Below are positions 24,341-33,200 of a stretch of DNA of 54,795 bases, piece after piece. The notes beneath the pieces are model-generated. The model made no database searches. It saw only the letters and a list, made by a program, of their open reading frames with translations, and was not told the DNA's origin. Position 1 is the stretch's first letter. Every line of letters starts with the position of its first letter. Both the position numbers and the translations under genes were made by a program. Source of the stretch: an uncultured Acetobacteraceae bacterium (GTDB taxonomy: Bacteria; Pseudomonadota; Alphaproteobacteria; Acetobacterales; Acetobacteraceae); assembly GCA_903907955.1 (NCBI GenBank), contig CAIVPZ010000002.1, positions 1-54,795 of the forward strand, given 5' to 3'.

Positions 24341-25779
24341 CGCGGCTGCCATTCTTTGTGTGTCAACCTAAACCCAGCACGACGAGACAGAAGTTCAGCG
24401 GCACTCCCCTGCCAACACCCGGTATGGGGATTATCATGGCAAAGACCCTCACCCGTCGGATTCCCGCGCGATCGGTAGGTTGGATTCGATGGAAACGGAA
24501 GACCCTCCCCGGTCAGTTCGCCGCGGCTGTAGCTGTTGCGGTAAAGTTTCGGCGCATCCGGCCAATTATCGGGCCAGGCTCGTAACCTGCCGTTGTGACT
24601 CCACTCACAGAGAATAAGCGGCCCGATGTGCATGAGCAGCACGGAATGGTCGGACTGAATTGCCCCTCCCGCCAATTTGGCATAGGCATCACCGAGATCG
24701 CGGACGGCCCGTGCCGATGCGTAGACTCGCGGACCAAGCGCGAGCCAAGCATCGAACGTTATTCCGCGCTGTTCGCACTGTTCCAAGCATGCGCTCCAGA
24801 ATGCGTGACGCCATTTCCAGTGCTTCTCCAAAGCATGCTCGGATATGAGATCGAAGAATGCGTCAAGCGAGGCGCGTGTCAGCCATCGGCGCATCAGCGC
24901 AACAGCTTCCTCCCCGGCCTCAAACCAGTTGCCAGCCCGCAAGCGCGGATCGCCAAGGTGCTTCAACAGAAAATCTGTCACCGACTTACGGACTTGTTCT
25001 GCCGGTTGCCGCCGAGGTGCGAGCCATGCTTGAAGGAGACCTCGCGCCATGCCACCGCGAAGATCATTAAAACGCAACCTGCCATCGCTGGTCAGGAACT
25101 CGCATGCCCGTGCCAGTGCCAACTCGGCCCGAGATTCTGTGAGAGCAGGTGAGAGCAAGCGAAGCAGCGCACCCTGCGTTGCCCTGGCATAGCCGCCTGC
25201 ACTGCGTAACGGGTCGTCGAAGCCGGTGCAACGAAGCACGTCCGCGACCGCCTCCGGACCGATCAAGATCCACTCGGCCAGCCGCCGCGGCCCCGCCTCC
25301 GCATCGAACAACGCGACGCGAGCATGCGCATTTCGCCAGAGATCGAACCTGAGATCGTGATCTGTGGATATCAGCACCGCTATCCGTTGCCCGGCTTCGC
25401 CGATCCCGTCGGATCTTGCTTCGAAGCCGCGAATCCACGCCTCGATCAGGTTGCCGAAAGTCCGCCTGTGCTGGCCGGCCTGCGCAAATATGGCCTCCAT
25501 AAGCTGGGGGCGGGACGCCAAGCGTGGCTCACCTTCCCACATGACCCAAGGTGCATCGCGCAGATCTCGCCACTCGGCCGGCGCGGTGCTAGATGCCGCG
25601 ACCAATCGCCGCCGAAGCGCTTCCATCGCGGGTCCGGCCGGTGCCGCGGGAGCCGCCTCGGCGGCTCCCAGCGTCTCAAGCGCGACGCGGCTGGGCGGAT
25701 GCGGTGGAAAATGCGCTAGGCGAGGCAAAGCATCCAGAAGCAGACGAAGTTTGCCAATCGCTGCGACGAGATGTGTCAC
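24337..25779 (-). CDS. zorC: Zorya type I ZorC, EH-signature domain protein
   Basis: 480 aa. Recognised by position between zorB and zorD and by the EH-signature-like C-terminal region: EKHWKWRHAFWSACLEQ, then LALGPRVYASARAVRDL and LMHIGPLILCEWSHNGRLRAW. The N-terminal 270 residues are helical. ZorC is the DNA-binding cytosolic partner that works with ZorD. Start ATG overlaps the zorB stop by 4 bp and its own stop overlaps zorD, so the operon is tightly coupled. Confidence 0.88.
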   Translation of the reverse strand: MTHLVAAIGKLRLLLDALPRLAHFPPHPPSRVALETLGAAEAAPAAPAGPAMEALRRRLVAASSTAPAEWRDLRDAPWVMWEGEPRLASRPQLMEAIFAQAGQHRRTFGNLIEAWIRGFEARSDGIGEAGQRIAVLISTDHDLRFDLWRNAHARVALFDAEAGPRRLAEWILIGPEAVADVLRCTGFDDPLRSAGGYARATQGALLRLLSPALTESRAELALARACEFLTSDGRLRFNDLRGGMARGLLQAWLAPRRQPAEQVRKSVTDFLLKHLGDPRLRAGNWFEAGEEAVALMRRWLTRASLDAFFDLISEHALEKHWKWRHAFWSACLEQCEQRGITFDAWLALGPRVYASARAVRDLGDAYAKLAGGAIQSDHSVLLMHIGPLILCEWSHNGRLRAWPDNWPDAPKLYRNSYSRGELTGEGLPFPSNPTYRSRGNPTGEGLCHDNPHTGCWQGSAAELLSRRAGFRLTHKEWQPR

Positions 25780-26675
25780 GGCTGGCTTCCCAGCGCCCCT
25801 TCGATTTCCTCGCGCATACGCCGCAGTTCATCCGAGGATCGCGCAGAAAGGACGAAGCGCAGATCGATGCGGCGATTGCCTGGGCAGTTCCCATCCGCGC
25901 TGCACTGCTCCTCCGGCAACGGGCGGCGCTCGCCGTAGCCTGACACACCAAGCAGCGGCAATTGTTCCGTATTGCGCATCGCGTCGAGACCAGGCTGGGC
26001 GCGACGCAACTCCAGGAACACAGAAAGAGCGCGGTCCGCTGACAATCGGTCGTTGCGCTCCTGCGAGATCACCACGTCAACGCTGCCAAAGCGTTGGCGA
26101 TCGGTGTGTCCCTCGACGAGAACGGTCTCCAACACAGGCTCGGCCCGATCGCAGCCGTCGGCCCCGCTCGCAGCAGTATAGCAGGGAAGGATACGGGCCA
26201 GTACCTCCGCCAGGGTCTGCAGGGTTCCCTTTGAGGTAGGCCCAAGGACGGCGCTGCCGGTCGCAAACAGGAGGTCGCCGGAAAGCCGAAGAATGCCCGA
26301 TCGTTGGTCCAGATAAACCCGCACGCCGCGGTCCTTCAGCGCCTGCTCGACCGAGGTTAACAATCGGCGGCGCGCCGCCTCCCGGTCTTCGATGTCGCGT
26401 TCCAACTGCGCCATGGCACGCCGCAACAGCGTGCGAAGTTGTTCATTTGCGTCCGCCTGCCGCTGCGCGTTTTGCCGCGCGGACTCCAGGTCCCGCAATG
26501 CCTGCTCGTATTTCTGGCGCTCCACGACCTGAGCCTGCTCGGCATCGCGGTAGTTCAGCGCGAATACCGTGAGCATCAGCAGAAATACGAATAGAACACC
26601 GACCATCAGGTCGCTTACGGAGGCGAAGTAGCCTTCGTTGCCATCTCCCTCAACGCCAGACTCATGCGGCATCAC
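25776..26675 (-). CDS. zorB: Zorya ZorB, MotB/OmpA-like stator subunit
   Basis: 299 aa. A single TM helix at residues about 23-40 begins with Asp22 (SVSDLMVGVLFVFLL), the proton-binding position of MotB-like stators. A coiled coil (about 45-95) leads to a periplasmic OmpA peptidoglycan-binding domain (VLVEGHTDRQRFGS, SQERNDRLSADRA, GYGERRP, NRRIDLRF). With ZorA it forms a proton-driven motor anchored to the cell wall. It overlaps both neighbours by 4 bp. Confidence 0.92.
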   Translation of the reverse strand: MMPHESGVEGDGNEGYFASVSDLMVGVLFVFLLMLTVFALNYRDAEQAQVVERQKYEQALRDLESARQNAQRQADANEQLRTLLRRAMAQLERDIEDREAARRRLLTSVEQALKDRGVRVYLDQRSGILRLSGDLLFATGSAVLGPTSKGTLQTLAEVLARILPCYTAASGADGCDRAEPVLETVLVEGHTDRQRFGSVDVVISQERNDRLSADRALSVFLELRRAQPGLDAMRNTEQLPLLGVSGYGERRPLPEEQCSADGNCPGNRRIDLRFVLSARSSDELRRMREEIEGALGSQP

Positions 26676-28966
26676 CGACCCTTTCCAGGCGGCGGTTTAT
26701 TGTCGAGGGCATTCTCCAGACTTTTTACCATGTTACCGAGTTGCACTGCAGCCTTTGCGAGGTTGCTGTCGGTTTCGGCAACGAACTTCCCCACCTCGCG
26801 TGCGAACTGCGCCAGTCCATCATGCAATTGCGACATTACCGCCGCCATGTTCTTGTCGACCCCCTCAAAGCGTCGGGTGGCCGTGTCCAGTGATTCAGCG
26901 AGTCTCGCCGCGGTTACCTGGGCCGCCTCGATCTTCTGCGCCGTCCCAGAGACCTGCTCCAGCATTAGCTTCGCGTGCTGCGCCACTTCGGCAAGCGGCC
27001 TGATCACGCCCTGTGTGGCGTCGGCGGCCAGCTTCATGTCGGCTGCGGCGATAGCCAGCGGGCGTGCGGAGTCCCGGGTCACTCCATCAAGATCGGTAAT
27101 CCGGACGGCGAGCGCTTCCAGCCGTTCCCCCAGGCCGGCAGCCTGTCGTCCAAGGGCATCGGCGCGCGCACCGACGACACTACCCGCCTCCGCGATCCTG
27201 GACGCGGCGGTGTCGCCACCGCGCTGGATCGCCGCACCGGCGGTCTCGCCGGCTTGGCGCAGACCATCGGCAGCGCCGGCGAGCGTGCCCGCGAGCGCAG
27301 TGCCAGCCTTGTCGAGGCTGCCCTGCAATGAAGCTCCACCGGCCTGCCCTCCCTCCCGCAATGCATCGCTGGCTTGGCCCAGCGTTCCCCGCAACTCCAC
27401 CATCAGGGCCTGCAATTCGGTCCGCATACCTTCCGTCGCCGACGCGATGCGTCCAACCGCCTCCTCGGCTCCACGCCCCAGCGCGCCGCCTGTCTGCGTG
27501 GCAGCCAAACCCAGCGCCTCTGCCACGCGTGCCGCCGTCCCCTCGAACCCTGCCGCGGCAGCACCGATCCGCTCAGCCAGTGCTTCGAGTGCTGTAGCTC
27601 CCGCGGCTCGGCTGTTCTCTGCAAGGTTGCGGAGTTCACCAACCATGGCTTCGATCTGCCCGGTGAGCCTGGCGGAGGAGTTCACCGCCTCGTCGCCCAT
27701 TCGGCGTTCAAGCCCGCGTGCCGCTTCCGACAGCGTGTCCGCGACCGTGCGTGCCGCGCCCTCGAAACCGGCTGCGGCTGCCTCCAGCCGTAATGCAAGC
27801 TCGCGGCCAGCGTCTGCACCGGCATTCCGGGTCTGTTCGGCGAGGCTACGGAGGTTTTCGGTCAGCCCTCCCATCTGATCGGTGATCCGGCTGAGCGCTG
27901 CCTCCGCCCCTTCGCCCATTCGCCGGGCCATGGCATCAGCCGAGTCAGCCATGCGCGTGGTGGCGTCGCCCAGCCCAGATTGGAGTGCTTCGAGCCGGGT
28001 ACCCAGACCCGCCAGACTTTCGGCCACTTGCTCCATCCGGTCGCCTGTCCCGCCCTGCAACCGTTGGAGGAACGCGTCCAACATGCGCTGCATCCCGTCA
28101 TCAGAGCGGGAGGTGAGGCCGGTCGCCAAGCGCTGCATCGCCTCGGTCAGCGGCGCAATGTGCTCGCCGAGCCGCTTGTCGAATGCCGCATCGAACGCGC
28201 CCCCGATGTTTACGGCGAGTTCGTTGGAGAAAGTCTCCAGCTGTACCGACTGTGCCTGCAGAAGCTGGTTCGCGTCCTGCTGCAGCGCCGCCGACGTGAC
28301 CAGGGGAATGCGGGCTTCCACCGCTGCCCGGAAGGCATCCAGATCAAGCTCAACCAGCTTCAGCCTGTTCTTGCGAAGGAGTGCATAGGCGATAGAGAGG
28401 AACAACCCCGCAACAGACGTAACAAACTTGAAGGAGGCAGCTTCGAGAAGTTGGTGCAGTGCCGCGTTACGCTCAGTCTGTGTGACGCCTTCCGCCACGA
28501 TCCCGCCGGCGCTGTTGAGCGCCACGGCAAGGCCAAGAAATGTAAACAGCAGCCCGGCGCCGACCAGCAGGTTCGGCATCGCCGCGTGGTACCGGGGATC
28601 GATGCCGACCCCGCGCTGCCGCAGCAACCCCATGTCGAACCAGGCATTCGGACGGGAAGTGGAGCGGACCGGCCTTCCCGGTCCAGCCGGCGAAAGCAGA
28701 GTTTCGCGAAACTCACGCCAACGTGATCCAAGAATCTCGTTTTTTCCCAGCTCCTCCGAGACCGCTTCAAAGCGTTCTACGAACCGAATGGCATCGTCCG
28801 AGCCAATGAACAGGCGCCGGGCATCGCCCAGGGCTGCCCGCAGGCGCGCGACCCCCAGCCACAGCGGGACGCCCGACCAAACTGCCCAGACCGTGAGCGC
28901 CGCCACGACCGCCCAAATCGTCCGTGGATTCGCGACGACCGGCGCAATCGCCGACATGATATTCAT
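26672..28966 (-). CDS. zorA: Zorya ZorA, MotA/ExbB-like motor with long coiled-coil tail
   Basis: 764 aa from ATG 28966 (an upstream TTG at 29014 is less likely because it runs into the divergent gene). TM helices at about 16-40, 131-152 and 178-197, with the MotA/ExbB core PNLLVGAGLLFTFLGLAVAL and FKFVTSVAGLFLS. After residue 210 comes a ~550-residue Ala/Gly/Leu-rich helical tail projecting into the cytoplasm, with partly tandem ~74-residue units (LRSLAEQTRNAGAD... and LRNLAENSRAAGAT...). Tail rotation is thought to signal to ZorC/ZorD. First gene of the Zorya operon. Confidence 0.92.
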   Translation of the reverse strand: MNIMSAIAPVVANPRTIWAVVAALTVWAVWSGVPLWLGVARLRAALGDARRLFIGSDDAIRFVERFEAVSEELGKNEILGSRWREFRETLLSPAGPGRPVRSTSRPNAWFDMGLLRQRGVGIDPRYHAAMPNLLVGAGLLFTFLGLAVALNSAGGIVAEGVTQTERNAALHQLLEAASFKFVTSVAGLFLSIAYALLRKNRLKLVELDLDAFRAAVEARIPLVTSAALQQDANQLLQAQSVQLETFSNELAVNIGGAFDAAFDKRLGEHIAPLTEAMQRLATGLTSRSDDGMQRMLDAFLQRLQGGTGDRMEQVAESLAGLGTRLEALQSGLGDATTRMADSADAMARRMGEGAEAALSRITDQMGGLTENLRSLAEQTRNAGADAGRELALRLEAAAAGFEGAARTVADTLSEAARGLERRMGDEAVNSSARLTGQIEAMVGELRNLAENSRAAGATALEALAERIGAAAAGFEGTAARVAEALGLAATQTGGALGRGAEEAVGRIASATEGMRTELQALMVELRGTLGQASDALREGGQAGGASLQGSLDKAGTALAGTLAGAADGLRQAGETAGAAIQRGGDTAASRIAEAGSVVGARADALGRQAAGLGERLEALAVRITDLDGVTRDSARPLAIAAADMKLAADATQGVIRPLAEVAQHAKLMLEQVSGTAQKIEAAQVTAARLAESLDTATRRFEGVDKNMAAVMSQLHDGLAQFAREVGKFVAETDSNLAKAAVQLGNMVKSLENALDNKPPPGKGR

Positions 28967-29002
28967 CTGGCAGAGACCATAAGGGTATAGCGCAGGGGCA
29001 AC

Positions 29003-30037
29003 ATGACCGACCAAGAGAGGCAGGAAGCGATAGCCGTCATGGACGGCAATGAGCTATTGGAAACACGGATCTGTGCGTTTGTGCAACTGCCCGACGGCCG
29101 CGCCGGGGCAATCTGGCGTGGACTCGCCTTTCCGCTCTCAGGGAAAGCCGGGATTGACGTCGGCGGTCCTTCCGTGCCGCTTGCGGATTGTTACCCTCTC
29201 CGGAAGCCCCATCGGCAGTTTGGCATCATCGATGGTGAGGGCGAAGCCTATATCCTCCTCGAAGGCCCGAGTGCAGCTTGCGAAGCGGCGGCATCGGCGG
29301 TCCGTGGAGCTGGCATCGCCGTCCTACGCACCGGACGTTACCTGGGGGAGCCCCTGGAAGGCCTCGACGCCGACTGGTTCATCCGGATTGTCCGCCCCGA
29401 CCGGAGCCTGTCGCTGAACGACGTGCTGGCGCCCTTGCTCGGGACGCAGGTGGCATCCCCGGCGACGCAGCCCCGGGACAACCTGCGCGCGCGCGTGCTG
29501 GAGGCGGAACTACTCATTGGACGTGCCCGCGAGGCAGCATTGCAGGCAGACCTCGCTCGCCTACGTATGTCTGCCGCGACTTCCGCCACTGAAGCTGGCG
29601 CACAAAACGCCCTGCTCGAAGAGGCGCTGGAGAAGGAGCGGCGTTTACGGGCCGAGGCTGAGTTGCAGGCCGCCTCGAGCGCGTCCCGGCCACGTTCGAA
29701 CGCGCCAGCGCGGTTGCGGGATGAGATCGAAACGGTTCTGACGGCCCTGCTGCCCCGGATCACTCTGCTTCGCGACAGCCTGAACGTCGTCAGCACCGAA
29801 TATGCCGGCCGTCGGTCGCTTTGGCGCCTGCTCGGCGAACTTCATGGCACGACCGGCGCCCTGCAAGGATGGAGAAAGGTCCAGGGTGTTGACCATTGGT
29901 GGGAACGCCACGTGAGCAACGGGCAGGACGACGCGGGCAGGATTTATGCCCGCTGGAACAAGGAGCGGAATTGGGGGGTGCTCGTATCGCATAAGTGCGA
30001 ACAGACCCGAGACATTGTGTGGCTATCGCAACACTGA
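29003..30037 (+). CDS. uncharacterised 344-aa coiled-coil protein between Zorya and Druantia
   Basis: Not recognised. Residues 1-150 are beta-rich and globular (ICAFVQLPDGRAGAIWRGLA, FGIIDGEGEAYILLEG). Residues about 160-225 form a charged coiled coil (ARVLEAELLIGRAREAALQ). The C-terminal 110 residues form a compact basic domain (WWERHVSNGQDD, GRIYARWNKERNWGVLVSHK, TRDIVWL) that distantly recalls RelE/ParE-like beta-hairpins. There are no TM segments or signal. AGGGG lies 5 bp before the ATG. It is the only rightward gene in the 24-kb defence island. It starts 36 bp from zorA and ends facing druE, so it may be a Zorya/Druantia accessory or regulator; this is inference. Confidence 0.75.
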   Translation: MTDQERQEAIAVMDGNELLETRICAFVQLPDGRAGAIWRGLAFPLSGKAGIDVGGPSVPLADCYPLRKPHRQFGIIDGEGEAYILLEGPSAACEAAASAVRGAGIAVLRTGRYLGEPLEGLDADWFIRIVRPDRSLSLNDVLAPLLGTQVASPATQPRDNLRARVLEAELLIGRAREAALQADLARLRMSAATSATEAGAQNALLEEALEKERRLRAEAELQAASSASRPRSNAPARLRDEIETVLTALLPRITLLRDSLNVVSTEYAGRRSLWRLLGELHGTTGALQGWRKVQGVDHWWERHVSNGQDDAGRIYARWNKERNWGVLVSHKCEQTRDIVWLSQH

Positions 30038-30262
30038 TGGCCAGTCCAGCCGCAAAGATTGGGTGGGATCGCCCACTGCCCATTGATTGTCGAAAAAAAC
30101 ATCGGGGGCTGGAGACATGCGATCCGGAGCGGCATTCGCTCGCTGGCGGATCGCCCGCGGTGGTTATGGATGCAAGGCAGCGGCTCGAGATCAGTCCGGC
30201 GTGGGCTCGTTCTTCAATTGATAAACGGCAAGCCATCGCACATCCTCTGGCAGCCTCGCTGG

Positions 30263-33200
30263 TCAGGCATGGGTCACAAAGTCCTGACGCAGGTCCACGA
30301 ACAATTCGGTCACCCGATCTTGCTCACCCGCGATGGCAAATTGGGTCATGGCCAGGGCCGACACCTGCTGCTCTTCGTGCGCGTTGAAATCGAATGGCAC
30401 CCGTCGGGTTGGCTGCCAGAACCCGAAGCCCTGGTCGAGAACAATCTCCAGCTGATGGTGGGCGCCGTCGAGGCGTAGCATGCGCGCGTGCGGCAGGTCG
30501 GATCGCGCGCCTGGCGTCAAAGTTACCGTAAAGCCCGCGCTGGTCAGCGCCTGGCGCAGCACTTGGTTCCTTGCCTCAAGGTTGGGCCAGTCGTCACGGA
30601 AACCTGTCGCCATGCCTGCACGGCTTCCACCGCGATCGCCGAGCGTTCGCACGACCAAGGGTATCGCCGGGCCACTTGCCGCGCGCATCGAGCGACGGAG
30701 TGCCACCAATACCCCTAACAGAAGTCGGACTGTAATCGGCGAAAGCAGGTATCGGTCGTCATATTCTATGCGGCTCGGCGGCCCGCACGCTGCAAGATCC
30801 GCTTCGATTCCCGTGTCCTGGCGCAGCACCTTCCAAAACCGCGCGCCGAATTCGCTAACCGTGCCGTCAAGTTGTGATCCAATCGTGATACGATGGACAG
30901 TAGGACGCAGCGCTGCCATGCGGGCTCGCAGATCGACTGCCAGCCCACCGGACGGCAGCGATGGCAGATCTCCCCTTATCACCGCCGCCGGTGGCTCCAT
31001 CCGCGGTACGCCGGCGTCCGTACGGATCGCCGCCCAGCCTCGGATGCCGGTGCGTGTCGCTACGGCAGCAAGCAGGCTTTCCGGTTGCGGCGGCACGGTC
31101 CAGGGTGCGACCTCCACCACCCCCCCCGCCCGATCGACTAGGCTGCGCAGCGCCTGCGTTGCGTCGAAACCGATCGTGCCCAGGCTAGTCGGCTGTGCCA
31201 GCAACGTCACCCGAACACCATCCCGTGCGACTCGTGCGATGAGCGGCACTGCCCACCACCGCTCCAGATCCCACTCGGCGGGTCGGCCGTGCAGTACGAG
31301 GACGAGTGTCCCATCGCTGTCGTCGCCCAACGCGCGCGCAAGTTCGACCGGCAGCGGCATACGTGCCATGGACTGGGCACCGCTGGCGCCGAACACCCTC
31401 GCTTCGGCTGGCAGAATCAATGCGGCGAGGACCTCCTCGAGCCAAGCCTGTGCTGCCTTGCGGTCTAACCGCGACGCCACCCGCGCTGTGTCACGCAAAA
31501 TCAGACAGGCCGGGCAAGCCCGTTCGCACTGGTTTAAGCATCCCAGGGCAGCCGAGGCGGACTTCAGCAATCCAACGATATCGGTGGCGGCCGAGCCGGC
31601 ATATCCAGCACCACCGGCAGCGGTGTCGAACATCCACATCGACCAGCATTGCTGGCCATCCGCCCCCGCCGACCGACCCGCATCTACAGCAACCTCATCT
31701 CGCTCAATGCCGAGTCGGCGGCACAGCGCTTCGCGTAACGCGACCGCAGCCGTCAGAACGACGTCTTCGCCCGGCGCATCGGCGAACTGCAGCTCGAACA
31801 CCTCGGTCTGACGTGAGTGGCCAAGCGCAAGGTGCCGCTGCAGGGCAAATCCCTGCTCGATCCCGTCGCAGCGAAGTGATCGTCGGCGACGAGGACGCAG
31901 CGGTGCGTGCTGGCTCATACGCGGATGCGGTGCCAGCACGGCAGCCGGTTCCGCCGTTTCCGGCTCTGCTCGTCCGCAGCTGAGGCAAATGGCGTACCCG
32001 AAGCCCGTTGCGCCACGGCTGATCGTGACCACTGGACCGTCCGGATCACGACGGAAGCGGCCGATTTCGGGGTTCTCCAGCGCAACCCAGGCGCCGCCGG
32101 ATGCCGAAACAAAGGGCCGCGGGTTGGGCACGAACTCGACATGCTCGACGGCATTGGTAAGTGACGCTTCAGGATCGACCGCGAACCCCGCAGGGCGCAG
32201 CGTGCGCTGCCGCTCAATTGCCTCGCCACCGCAAGCCGTGCATGCATCCGGCCGGCGGATCGCGTCGCCGCCGGCGCCACACGCACGGCATCGCCAGAAC
32301 CAGCGAATGGACTGGATCTCGGCGGCTGCCTCTGCCGTCGCTGGCCGTTTCCAGTTCAATGTCACCCCGGCCGAGCGATAAACAACACCGTCGAGGACGA
32401 CATCGGCGCCGGGCGCATACTCGCGCAGCGCAAGCTCAAGGGCACGACTGGGGTAGCGGCGTACGCGCGGCCCGTCCTCACGTCCCCGGTCCTGCGGCTG
32501 GTCGTGTCCCGAGCTCGGAGGTGGCGGCGTAACAAACGGAACGACGTCGGTGGGAAAGCCATGGCCGGGCAGAAATGCCTGCCGCGCAAGATCGCCCAGG
32601 AGATACTCGCCATCCATGCGCTCGGCCTGAATGCGGATGGCTCGCTGCGCTGGCCCCGGAGGAGCGGCCTCCAGGTCGACGGTCAGCTGTTCTCGCTCGG
32701 CGCGCCAGACCTCCGTAATGCGTTCAATCGCCGCAGCCGTGCGATCCGGCACATTGCGTACCCCGGCAAGACCTGTTCCCGTGATAAGGCGTGCAATCAC
32801 GCCATGAAGTTCCTGGTCGCCGGCAGCGTCCGTGCTCAGCCAACGGCGAAACCCCACTGCCGGCGCTGCCTCGCCCTGATCCGGGGCAAAGAACTCACCC
32901 GCGCTGAGGGTGAGCGCCTGCATCGCCCGGCGGCCGAAAAACAGCGAAAGCAGAAATGCGTTCATGTGGCGTTGCACGAGAACGCGGCTATCCAGCGCGA
33001 CCCGAGGCGGAGAGATGCGCTGACGCAACGGCCAGTCCGGCCGGTCGAATGCGTGCCAGCCGACGGGCGTATCGGGGCAATAGGTGAAGGCAATCGCGAG
33101 CGGCTCCGACCGCCGGCCGGCGCGGCCGACGCGCTGGCGATAGCTGGCCGGAGAGGGCGGCACGTTCGTCATAGCGACCGTGCCGATACCGCCGATGTCC

